Shown here: in pieces, positions 43,005 to 53,231 of the stretch
How the letters are laid out: each line of letters begins with the position of its first letter
Numbering within the stretch: the stretch's first letter is position 1
NCBI GenBank assembly: GCA_023053685.1
Contig: JALIGW010000002.1
Location: 45,133,278-45,197,277, forward strand
Origin: Diadophis punctatus similis
Taxonomy: Eukaryota; Chordata; Lepidosauria; Squamata; Dipsadidae
DNA length: 64,000 nt
Direction of reading: 5' to 3'
The notes under the pieces: model-generated
Told to the model about the DNA's origin: nothing
The model's input: only the letters and a program-made list of their open reading frames with translations
The model's database searches: none
Position numbers and translations under genes: made by a program

Positions 43005-43200
43005 TGATGGGAGGTAGACCAAGGCAGTCATGGAATGGATCCCACTTGAAAAAAAAGCATCCATGAAAGAGCCCTAAAACAAGATGGATCGATGACATCA
43101 GCAAGTATTGCGGGCCCAATGGGCAAAGGAAAGCCCAGAACCGTATTGATTGGAACCATGCGGAAGAGCCTTCATCCTACAGTAGATAGACAATGGCTAA
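43005..43200 (+). mobile_element. RTE-clade LINE 3' end
   Basis: The translation gives KTRWIDDISKYCGPNGQRKAQN followed by HAEEP, matching the C-terminal RWxDDI..GxNWxRxAQDR region of RTE-type reverse transcriptase ORFs. A (ATG)n tail follows directly. The rest of the element is lost by 5' truncation. BovB-specific motifs are not seen. Confidence 0.65.
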
Positions 43201-43201
43201 A

Positions 43202-43244
<43 letters not shown>
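43202..43244. repeat. (ATG)n microsatellite at an RTE tail
   Basis: About fourteen ATG/GAT units immediately after the RTE C-terminal fragment, where RTE elements normally end in short tandem repeats. Confidence 0.92.
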
Positions 43245-43245
<1 letters not shown>

Positions 43246-43275
43246 ATTTGTGTGTGATCCAGACACATAGAGAGA

Positions 43276-43294
43276 CACTCTCTCTCTCTCACTC

Positions 43295-43382
<88 letters not shown>

Positions 43383-43387
43383 TGTGT
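43276..43387. repeat. Compound (TC)n(TG)n microsatellite
   Basis: About 90 bp of TC repeats with early 'actctc' interruptions, followed by about eleven TG units. Confidence 0.95.
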
Positions 43388-44213
43388 AGCCATTAAGCTG
43401 GTATTAACTTTTAGTGACTATATAGATCAACCTTCTCCTGAATGAATTGTCCTGGCCCAATCACTGTTCTAATCAATTTGATTTAACTTGCTGCTAGTCA
43501 TATTCTTTCCTTTCCTTTCACCTGAGCATTTGTGCCCAAAAAACTCTGGATTGATTTGTTCTATGATCCATTTGGTTATTTTCTTGGATATTCATAAATC
43601 CAAATATGTTCAGGAGTCTTCTCCAATATCAAAGTTCAAAATTACCAATACACTTTCTATCCATCTAATTACTCTCTGAAATTTCGTTTTGAAAGAGGAC
43701 TTTCCTGAACATTCTCAACATAACATAACAGAAGGCTGGAATAATAAACATCTACTGTACATATAGAAACACTATCCAAACAAATAAACAAAAATCTGAT
43801 TGCAAATGCAACATTTTACAATGTCTTGCTTTGAATGATCACATTGCCATTCTTGCATGTGTGCTTCAAAACTCTGAGAGATATTTCAAAGGGATTTGTG
43901 TCATTATTTTATTAAGATGCCTGATATATCTTTGAGCCATTATTTATTTATATTTATGTGCTATTTTTTTTTTAAAAAAATCTTACCGTTCACCTGTAAC
44001 AATACCCAAGCAGTATGAAATAAAGGCATACCTAAATGAATCAAAATTAATTTATCCTATTGCTATTCTTGTTTTATATTACTGAAATTTGTCTAACACA
44101 AAAATTAGGAATGGGGAATTGAGTAAATGTCTTCATGTGAAAGTCAAAAATTTACTTTTGCATTGGTTTTAAACAGAATGATCTATATTTATAAATACAT
44201 ATAAAATATATTG
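43388..44213. other. No recognised feature
   Basis: AT-rich DNA without supported element. Confidence 0.4.
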
Positions 44214-44218
44214 CAGGC

Positions 44219-44425
44219 AGTCATTTTAGTGCAGTGGTTAAGGGATCAGGCTACAAACTGGGAGACTGTGAGTCTAGTCCTATCTTAGATTCAAAGCCAG
44301 CTGGATGACCTTGAGCTAGTCACTTTCTCTCAGTCATAGGACGGAGGCAATGGCAAACCACTTCTGAAAAACCTTGCCAAAAAAATTGCAGGAACTTGTC
44401 TAGCCAGTCTCTGAAAATAGGACAT
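44219..44425 (+). repeat. tRNA-derived SINE, plus strand
   Basis: The head 'tttagtgcagtggttaaggg' contains box A and 'gtgagtctagtcc' box B. The body has 'agccagctggatgacctt' and 'gagctagtcactttctctca', related to the half-copy at 41454. The 3' portion differs ('ggcaatggcaaaccacttct') and the family tail is lost. Confidence 0.75.
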
Positions 44426-45888
44426 GATTGAAAAAAACCTATAGTTAGCCAAGTCTTTCTGTCCAGTCTATGACCTGCTATAAGTATGTAATAAACGGAC
44501 TCTTTTTTTCTGATTGACAGAAGACTTATTCTGATCTTATTCATATAATGTGGCCAGAAGCACTGGTGCTAAATTTACAAATGTTAAAACAATGATAAAA
44601 GATAAAATAGTAGAAAGCTCTTCTACATATTTTTAAGAGTTGTACAGAAGCTGAAAATAGTGGTGTTTTGCCAAATTTCCTCTTTAATAAAACAATTAAA
44701 ACTGATGAGATCTCTCCTTTTTTGTATTTGGCCATACTTGATTTGAAGGTCTGAGGGTTTGTTTCCACTTTTGCTGTTAAGGAATCCTGGCATAACAAAC
44801 AGATGTAAGATTGCAAAATTGGAGAGCAGTAGCACAATTTATTTTGAAAATTTTCAACAATTTTTTTTTGGGCAAAGAGAAAAAAAATTGTATTAAGAAT
44901 TCTTATAACTCTTTATAGAAGCTACAGAAAGATCTTGCATTAAGTTTCCATAAAGATCCTAATGCACATACAGTATACAGACAAATAGATTGTACACTAA
45001 TACACATTTTGCTTTGTCACCCATTATAGGTCGTAAGATTAATTTTTAAATGATCAAAAAGAATTTTGAGCATTGTGTATGAAATATCAATATATCTAGG
45101 AAAACATCTCAATTTTTGACTTTCAAATGACATTTATAACAACTTAATATTATATTAGAACTATACATGTTAGAGGAATTAACAAGTATATTTCTAGCAT
45201 ACATTTTCAGCCCACCGCACTTCATGGCATTGTTATCGTGGAAAAAATAGAGGTGGGAACATTAAAAGAATATATGTTGCTTTGAACTGACTAAGAATAA
45301 AGGCAGAATAAAAATCTAATAAAGATTATGATGGCACATTTTAATTTCCTAGTTCTTATTTTATTGGATAGTGTATCTTGTTTTGTGTGTTTTCCTTAGT
45401 GAAATGAGAAATGAGTATCCAAACCATTTCCTCCAGCCATGTACTTTCATCCGTCTCTTCTTCCATGATTGACACTTTGGCAACAGATGGTGCAACAGCC
45501 TACCGTATTTCTTAAATTAGTATGAAAGCACTGCCAGGTTACTGGGTTCTTTGGTCATGAACGTTCCGGTTCTAAGGACTATTTAGACAAAATGATGGTT
45601 TCTGAAACTTACTGAAACACAGCCAGTTGGATTTGGATTTTGAGTGGTAAAGCATGACATTCTGGGAATTTTTGAGAATTTGTAAAAGGATATCTATTAA
45701 ATGTTATAAGCTATTTCTCCTGGATTTTTTAAGTGGTTGAAGATGAACAGGTCAGTATCCCAAATAATATACATAAAAAGTTTGAATGAAAAAGATAATT
45801 TAAGGGTATGTTTCCCCAAGTAAGTGGAAGAGGAATTTGGTTTTAAATAATCTTACTACTTGCTCCCATGCTCCTGGTGGAAGCCTAT
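44426..45888. other. No recognised feature
   Basis: AT-rich DNA. Minus-strand frames at 44541-44837 have no domain. Confidence 0.4.
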
Positions 45889-45896
45889 ATGCCACC

Positions 45897-46424
45897 CAGT
45901 GGTGGGTTCCTATCAGTGCGGTCCACTCTATAGCACCGGTAGTGGCCCGCTGGTGATGTCACAGTACCAGTGCGGTCGGTTGCCGGTGCCTGGGTGCCGC
46001 CATTTTTTTTATTTTTTTTTTATTTTTTTTTTTTAAAAATTCTTCTGCGCATGCCCAGAAGCCGAGTTTCCAGCACTGCTCATGCGCTGCCTTCCTACCC
46101 CACAGTGAGTCCAAGCAGGGGAGGATGGCTGAGGGAGTGCGTGAGACGCTGAAAGAACGGGCGGCAGGAGCTATCTCCATTCCCCTCCCTTTAGCAGTCT
46201 GAGAAGCCACGAACACGCGGTGATGATCCCAGGCATTTTCGCACATTTGAGGCTTCTCGAGCTGCTGAGGGGAGGGGGAATGGGCAGCAGGACCTATCTC
46301 AGTTCCCCTCCCTTCAGCAGTCCGAGAAGCCATGCCCACACAGTCACATGGCTGGCAAGCCACACCCACAAAATAAGCCACGCCCACAGAGTGGTAGTAA
46401 AAAAATTAGGAACCCCCCCCCCTG
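45897..46424. mobile_element. Long hAT-like MITE, CAGTGGTGGGTTCCT ends, perfect TSD
   Basis: The left end cagtggtgggttcct and the right end aggaaccccccccctg are flanked by identical atgccacc (45889-45896, 46425-46432). It carries gtgatgtcac, GCCGCCATTTT and 'gcgcatgcccagaag', and a duplicated internal segment ('attcccctccctttagcagtc' type, near 46180 and 46305, the latter beginning cccctcccttcag). At 528 bp it is the longest member of this family here. Confidence 0.88.
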
Positions 46425-46750
46425 ATGCCACCTCCCACTTTACTTCAAGGAAAGAACCACCTATCAATAGTTTTACTCATAGTAAAGTGGCACATCTTCT
46501 ATCTTCTCTTAGTAGATTTGCCAGAATAGACTATCCTTGTGCTGTAAAATAAAAGTGCTGATTAAGTTTAAAAAACAACAATACTGAGCCTTCATACAAA
46601 TGAAGCTTAAGAAACCACTGTATTGTAAGAGAAACCCTAAGGCCAAAAAAAAGATTTAAGGAATGTAACAATGGATTCCGCAGAATTTATCTAGGTAGTT
46701 GCTCTTCCAGCCAGAAATTCATATGCACAACATAAACACAGTCAGACATA

Positions 46751-46790
46751 CAGAGAGAAATGCACATGTTTACCTGTGCATTTCTCTCTG
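46751..46790. repeat. Perfect 16-bp inverted repeat, 8-nt loop
   Basis: The arms cagagagaaatgcaca and tgtgcatttctctctg are exact complements around tgtttacc. There is no flanking T-run or transposon terminus. Confidence 0.85.
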
Positions 46791-47302
46791 TAGAAGCTAG
46801 AAAACCCAAAGTCAACTCTAAAGAGCCTGGCTCAAACAGTCTCTACAATAACAATGCACAGATTACAATTACCCATGCCTAGAGAAGTGACCTGGAATCA
46901 ATCTATTAGGACATCTAGATTATAAAAAGAAACAAAAAACTTTAAGTTGCAAATGTTTTATATAATTTATATAAATTGTTTATATAATCTTACAGTTGTC
47001 ACTTATTGGTTTTTTTGTTCTAATTATGATTTTTCTACTGTCACTAATAAACTAACTTTATTTCTACTGTCACCAATAAACTAACTTTATTGTACCTTTG
47101 AATCTCTGGCCTTTAAGATCAAGTAAAAATTTGGATGAGGCAAGTCACTGCAATTGATCTAATTACGATTTTTCCATGAGGAAATAAACAGCAGCTCCTT
47201 CAAGGTAGGCGGCAATCTCCATTGGTTGAGGGAGACATTAAGAATTGATATAACAGCTCGCTGAATATATCTTTCCTAGCCAGTATCATCCTAGAGGGAG
47301 CA

Positions 47303-47342
47303 GCTGGCTCAAGCCCCCTATTCACAGGGGGCTTGAGCCAGC
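47303..47342. repeat. Perfect 17-bp GC-rich inverted repeat, 6-nt loop
   Basis: The arms gctggctcaagccccct and agggggcttgagccagc are exact complements around attcac. The structure would be very stable as RNA or cruciform DNA and stands out from the AT-rich surroundings. Confidence 0.9.
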
Positions 47343-47640
47343 GAAAAAAACAGACTTATATAAACAGGACAAGCAAGTATACAAAACATGTTAGCAGAAT
47401 ATGAAAAGATGTGCATGACTTATGTCTCTTTTAATTAGTTATCAACTGCAAATGGTAACCTGATCTCTATTCAAAAGTTCTGAAATCAACTGCAGGTTGC
47501 GTTAGGTTTTGAAGGCAAGTTGAGGTCTGTAGTTTAAATGCTGGCGTGGCAATAGCCTATTTTAGAAGTGGGTTTCAGGAATGCAAAAGAATTTAATAGA
47601 TACCTTAAGTAGGCCAAATGCAAACAAAAATTCCAGAGTT

Positions 47641-48423
47641 TGGGCACTGCCCAGACTGGGGACCATAAAAGAAAGCCTACAGTCTCCATGCAAGCTACCT
47701 CACCCCTCTTCTATTTTATACTTTGCGACTGTATAGAGACTTTGAGATGCCTCTGCAAAAGTTTGTCCTGCCAAAGATCTTCACAAAACCCCTTTCAAAA
47801 CAAATTCTCTTTTCCCACCATTTTCCTTTTAGCTAAGACGTAAGAAATAGAAAGCTACATAAAATATGACTGTTTTCTTTTTAATGTGGTCTCTCCCCCA
47901 CCCCCAAATGTGCTTACTTGTAGTCTTATTTATTTGCTATAATGTCCCTAAATTTTTCTCTCTTGTTTCTCCCAGTTGTCAATGACTTGGCCTCTGTCTT
48001 TGTACTTAGACATCTACTGTGTAATCTGTCTTCTTTTAAATCTTCCATTTGTGCTGACTATCGTTCGTTAATTTCCCTTGTTCCTTTTCAAGGCTGGAAG
48101 TCTCTCACAGAAGTAAACATAAAAAGACCCTGATGAGTAAACTAAGCCTTTAGACCTTCAAATTCCATCCCTTATTTTAGTGAATAGTACAAAGAAGGCA
48201 GAAAGAATAAGTGATAGGGATGCAATTATACATACATTTTTTTAAATCACATTGCCTCTTTTGGGGGGAGGGGGTTGGATTTTTCTGTTTCCTTTTTTTA
48301 AATCAACAAGTCAAACAGGCGTAGTTGTTACAATAGGAAAAACTAGAATGAAGTAATGTAATTTATCATTGCATAAATTAGGGATTTCCCTCTCCTTCCT
48401 CTGTATTCAAAATTCTTAAATAC
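47641..48423. other. No recognised feature
   Basis: AT-rich DNA upstream (in plus sense) of the candidate coding segment; no supported element. Confidence 0.4.
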
Positions 48424-48690
48424 TTACTTCAAATTTCTCCTTTCTTTGGAACTGGAACATGAAAACATGAATTCCAGAGGTTCTTCTGCAAAGCTAGGTG
48501 GATCGTCCTCTTCCCAGCCTTTTGGCTGCAACTCACAATCTTGGAATTCATTTAGTTCTCGACTTTCTGTGAAATGTATTGCTGCGATGGTTTTGATGGG
48601 TATTCTGCTGAGAATTCTGAACCACCCTTTTATTTTAGTGCAAACATCAAGTGCCAGAATTAACCTTTCCAACAGTACAGCTGTTTCCAA
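48424..48690 (-). other. Candidate host coding segment or exon, unrecognised
   Basis: A minus-strand frame of about 88 codons has unusually protein-like composition for this window: a segment KGWFRILSRIPIKTIAAIHF, then acidic ELQPKGWEEDDPPSFAEEP, then EFMFSCSSSKERRNLK. The plus strand is also open across the same interval. At the 3' side a GTAAGT donor (exon ending after codons RRNL in ttgaa) overlaps the stop. Upstream, an in-frame stop lies two codons before the first supported residue and the acceptor context near ggaaacag is weak. I do not recognise the protein; it could be an exon, a decayed gene copy or chance. Confidence 0.3.
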
Positions 48691-50303
48691 GGGTTAATGA
48701 CTTCTCTCCTTCACTAGCATTCTGTATATGATATGTGATAACCACAATATTAAAATAACTTATTAGAACACATAGTCTGAATTATTATACTGCCATGTCA
48801 AGAAAGCAATGTGCATTACTTTAGTGTAACATACTCAGCAGTTTATAAAAATAGTCAGGAATCCAGTAACTATTTTAGGTGTGGCTGGGGGTTTGGCCCT
48901 TCTTATGGCATTTATTTCATTAGTAAGCTGCTTTTAATTAACTTTGTTCAGGGGCAAGTAGCTTGTGGTTCTTTGAATCTTGTCCAATACAAATTTGATT
49001 TTTAACCTTTCCTTCTATGCGTGTTGATTTCTGTATAGCAAAAAAGAGTCAGAACTTGGCTGCATATTATTCCTCATGACTTTTGGTGAGGGAGATCAGG
49101 GTGATAATTAGTCCCATTAAAAATCAGTGTTTCACCATCTCTAAATAGCAGTTTCTTGGAGAGAAATTGATCAACTGAATTTCTAGAGAAACAAAAAAAA
49201 TTGCCTCTGTGCCACAGAAGCATATCCAATCAACATGAGACAAGCAGTTTAGTCAAATATTTTTATTGAGAAATAAGTCCTATGGAATTCTGTGTCATTT
49301 ACAATATATGTCTGTAAGAGTGTATTTGCAGCTTTAATAGAATTGGATTTTTATGCCCCCTCCTCCTCTTCTATTAATCATATATCCTAAGGAAAAGATG
49401 CACTCACATAAAATGTATGGAAGCCCAAAATACGCTCACTCGGACTGTTGCAAAACTGTAGCAATACAGTATTACAGATCATCTTTATATTATCTTTTTC
49501 AGACTACTGTATGAATGCTCTGTCATGTTTTTAATTCTACATAGGACAGATGGGATAAACTTGGTGCAAAAGAATTAATAGCCACAAGTCATCAGGACAA
49601 AACAAGGACAAAGTAATTTTAGAGCTTTTCTACCCACAGTCTTTAAAGAGACCATTTTGGAAAAAATGAGATTTTAGCAGCACTGCTGACCAAGAGATTG
49701 CTGAATTCACATACATCAAATGGTTCAGGCAATCTCAGAAGGTCTCTATATACATAAAATTTGTTAGTTGGCAAAGGTGCTACCTGAATTTTGGCTACCA
49801 TCTCCTCCTGGTTGTCTCCAATTATCACATTTTCTTCTTTCGGGATTTAGTTTATTAAAAGAATTACAATTGTTGGTTACTCCTTATTAAAAAGGGTTGG
49901 TGCAGCCCTTGAACATAGTTAGAATAAAATTATGCCTGCTTGCCATGAAAGAATAAACAATTTTTCATAAAGATGGCAATCCTAATTCAATACCACAAAC
50001 ATGACTGAATACAGGGAATTTCAAGTGCACATTTTAAAGAACTATTTTTAAATCTTTCTGATTAGAAGGTGATTCTAACACTTTTACTTGTTAAATGATG
50101 AATAACTAAAAGTCATGACCATCAAATGCTAAAATATTGAACAGTCTTGCTATTTTCTCAATTAATAAGAAAGTCTCCAGGAATATATATATTTTAGGTT
50201 GGTTAGAAATCTAACATTGGGAAGATCAGAAAAGAGTTGTTGAGCAGGGTGTGTGGCAGAAGTACTAGAAAATCTGCTCAATTCAGAGTTCCCCAACAGG
50301 GTC
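48691..50303. other. No recognised feature
   Basis: AT-rich DNA with no element or coding signal that I can support. Confidence 0.4.
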
Positions 50304-50519
50304 TATGACAACTCACCACGGCCAACTTGCCACGGCCAACTTGCCACGGCCAACTTGGCGAGACAACTCGCCACAGCCGACTCCCTGCAGGACAAGAGTT
50401 ACACTATTATCAAAGAAACAGTGGAATAGAATCATTAAAGAAAGGGTGCAAAAAGGAGGGACAGAATGAAATGTGAACTGCAAAAATTAAAATATTTTTA
50501 AATTTATTTTAAATAATTA

Positions 50520-51518
50520 CCGTATTTTTTGGAGTATAAGACGCACCTTTTTACCCCCCAAAATAGGGTGAAAACTTGGGTGCGTCTTATACACCGAATG
50601 CAGCCCCACCCACCCAGCCACCCCCACCCTTTGGCCTCTGTCTTCCAGCAATTTACCTGCTTGCAGCAAAGAGGGAAGAGCCTGTAAAGCCAAGCAAGTC
50701 AGTAGCAGTTTCCCGACCTACAGCTGATTAGGTTTGCCACGTGGGAAAATGAAAGTGAAACTAGCTGCAAAGAGGCAAATAGCTGGGAGAGACACACAGA
50801 TTTTTATTTTCTGCTGGATGCAAGGGGGTAAGTGAATAACTATAAATGTCTGTAGAATGTTCAAATTATTAGACTTATTTTTTTAAAGACTGCTTTATTA
50901 TTGTTCTAGCCAGCTGTCTCCAACCTTGGCAATTTTAAGACTTGTGGACTTCAACTCCTAGAATTCCACAGCCAGCTTTGTTAGCTTTGCTGGCTGTGGA
51001 ATTCTGGGAGTTGAAGTCCACAAGTCTTAAAGTTGCCAAGGTTGGAGACCTCTAGACAACTTAACAAAATAAAGAAGCTTTTTAAAATAAATGCTTGCTC
51101 TGAAGAGGTTCAGTGCTATTGTATCTTCTTTTAAATAATAGAGAATAATCTATCCTTCCAGAAATTCTAATTAATTTTAACAGCTCTGTACAAGTATAGT
51201 CTGAAATGTAACAGTGTCCTGTTTAGTATTAGAGTTAAATCCTGACTTACCTTGGAGTAGATCTATTTAAATAATTGGGAGGAGTTAGTGTGACTACATT
51301 TGTACAGTGTGACTACAAATGTACATTTCTCCAATTCTTTGCTATTTCTATGGGTCAGGCACACATGCACAGAAATACACAGCAAACAGTATATATCATA
51401 TGTACTGTTTGCTGTTTGGTAAATTGCTTGGAGGCAGAGGCCTTTTTTCCTTGTTTTCCTCCCCCAAAACTAAGGTGCGTCTTATACTTTGGTGCGTCTT
51501 ATACTCCGAAAAATACGG
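50520..51518. mobile_element. Nested TA-flanked element (CCGTATTTTTTGGAGTATAAG family)
   Basis: TA (50518-50519) precedes ccgtattttttggagtataa; the right end 'cttatactccgaaaaatac' plus gg is followed by TA (51519-51520). Internal subterminal repeats 'gtgcgtcttatac' occur near both ends. It contains a fold-back MITE at 50911-51055 and no transposase motif. The 181-codon frame from 51275 crosses its right end and is not credible. Confidence 0.85.
50911..51055. mobile_element. Fold-back MITE nested inside a nested element
   Basis: The left arm cagctgtctccaaccttggc to 'ggacttcaactcctagaatt' pairs with the right arm 'aattctgggagttgaagtcc' to ggttggagacctcta. Arms are about 65 bp with a short cagccagc/gctggctg centre. 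The hAT-like CAGGGGTCTCCAACC terminus is decayed and no clear TSD is seen. Confidence 0.75.
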
Positions 51519-51606
51519 TAAATAGCATTGTTAAATTGTCCCGCAGCACATTGTCCCGCAGTGAGTTGGCCACAACGACTTTGGCAAGTTGTGGCAAGTT
51601 GTCCTA

Positions 51607-51904
51607 TTCCACCCCAGACAACCTCTTTCCATCCCCATTTGCACCTGGTTGTACTATCTTCATCAGAATTTCAGAAGTCTTAAAACTGTCATTATTGGAG
51701 TGTTCTCACAAAAGTATTAACTGTGGTTTCACTGATAATCAGTTACTTTGGTTATTCTATAGCTCTAAAAATCTTGGGTTGAAAAGTTGTTTAGTATTCC
51801 TGCCATTCTCCAAGCTGTGACTGGAATACCCACTGAAGCAAGTGATGCCCCAGTCTGGAATAGATGCTTCTGTCTGAACAAGGTCTAATAGTTTCTATTT
51901 TGCA
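51607..51904. other. No recognised feature
   Basis: Short unique-looking spacer. Confidence 0.35.
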
Positions 51905-51912
51905 GATAGCAA

Positions 51913-52346
51913 CAGAGGTGGGTTCCTGCCCAAGCTGTCCGGTACACAGCTCTGGTAGGGAGCGGCCAATTGCACAATTTGCGCGCAACCGCTCCGGAAC
52001 CCTCTCTGCCGGTCCGTCGTGCGCGTCGTCATCTTTTTTGTGAATTTTTGGGTGATTTTGCTTCTGTGCATGCGGAGAAGCAAAATTGCGCCAAAATCTC
52101 ACAAGGGGATGCGCACGCGTGCGAGATTTTGGCAAGATTTTGCTTCTGCGCATGCGCGGAAGCAAAATTGCGCCAAAATCTCTCTCGTGCGCGTGTCCCC
52201 TCATGAGATTTTGGTGCGATTTTGCTTCCGCGCATGCGCAGAAACAAAACCGCACGAGGGGGCACGTGTGTGTAGTGCGCACGCGCCCAAAATGTGGAGA
52301 TGTGCACGCAGCACGCCGGCACCGGTAAGGAAGCAATCCACCACTG
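51913..52346. mobile_element. hAT-like MITE, CAGGGGTGGGTTC family, with repeated gcatgcgc units, perfect TSD
   Basis: The left end cagaggtgggttcctg and the right end ggaagcaatccaccactg are flanked by identical gatagcaa (51905-51912, 52347-52354). The interior repeats an approximately 80-bp unit containing gattttgcttctgcgcatgc and gcaaaattgcgccaaaatct about three times, making several NRF1-like sites. Long frames on both strands are artefacts of the repeats. Confidence 0.9.
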
Positions 52347-52354
52347 GATAGCAA

Positions 52355-53111
52355 TGCACAAGAAATAAGTCTGTGTATTTACAGCCACACCTATTTCTTT
52401 TGCATTCACTACAAAGTAGATTCTGTTCCCAAGTCCATTTTCTCACAGAATGCATTTGAAATATTAATCATGTAATGCATTAATTCTAAATCTTTGGAAC
52501 AACCATGACCTGGATGACTGAAATATCCATAGACATTAACTCTAAATGTATTTTATCTTAAATATATTTTGTACTGTTCTATGGACTATGAATTATTTCT
52601 TTTTTCTTTTCTGCCTAGTATCTTTTTTTCCATGGTAATACTATTTGCATTTTTTCTGAAAGTGAAAAAAGAATAAAAACTTAAAAAAACATTGTCTTAA
52701 AAAGAAAAATAAACCAAAGACTAACAAAAGCAAAAGATCAATTTGGGGGGGGGGGACAATTGTTGACAGTAAAAAAAAATCCAATTTGAATAATTTTTTA
52801 TTTATTGTCATTTATTTTAAAGTTCTTTCATGTTGTGTTACTTATTTACCAGCGGATTTCTCAAATATAAATGCCATTGGTCCAATATTGTAATGAAAAG
52901 TTTTGTGGTAATAGATAAGGCAATAGGCAATGGAAATTAATTTATGTCTAAGGAAATAGGAGTTCTTCAAGAGAAGCTGTCATGGGTGCTATAAAAAGTT
53001 TATACAACCTAAGATTTTTTCTCCAAAAGTAGTAAAGCCTCCTTCATGCTTTACTGTGCTCCTCATAGTCATATCCATGTACTTTTCAGCATGAAGTTTA
53101 CATATGTCATG
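52355..53111. other. No recognised feature
   Basis: AT-rich DNA with a G-run near 52744-52754. Confidence 0.4.
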
Positions 53112-53114
53112 GCT

Positions 53115-53231
53115 GTGTTTTTTCGGCACTACACATGTGTGTGCGCACAAAGCATGTGCGCGCCCATGAGATGCGGCCACGCGACGCGGGAGGAAGTGAA
53201 CCGGCAGCAAGGTAAGTTAGAACCAGCCCTG
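53115..53231 (-). mobile_element. Partial hAT-like MITE, CAGGGGTGGGTTC family, minus strand
   Basis: The right end gtaagttagaaccagccctg matches the inverted terminus of the family, preceded by gaggaagtgaaccggcagc and gcgcccatgagatgcgg. The other end is deleted near 53115, so no TSD can be scored. Confidence 0.7.

Larger units (their letters stand above)
46433..47640. other. Unique-looking DNA with two perfect hairpins and a tandem duplication
   Basis: Apart from the hairpins at 46751-46790 and 47303-47342, and a 30-bp tandem pair at about 47032-47091 (tttctactgtcactaataaa), no element is recognised. Confidence 0.45.
50306..51604. mobile_element. TIR element built from short tandem units, copy 2, interrupted by a TA element
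   Basis: The left end tgacaactcaccacggccaa is followed by tandem gccaacttgccacg units; the right end has gtgagttggccacaacg and two gcaagttgt units, ending gttgtcc. TA flanks both ends (50304-50305, 51605-51606). A 999-bp unrelated element (50520-51518) with its own TA TSD lies in the AT-rich middle. Removing it leaves about 298 bp that match the 296-bp copy at 15923. Confidence 0.78.

Noticed and set aside
51275..51820. 181-codon plus-strand frame
   Set aside because: It crosses the right end of a nested TA element, the end of its host TIR element and flanking DNA, so it cannot be one ancestral gene.
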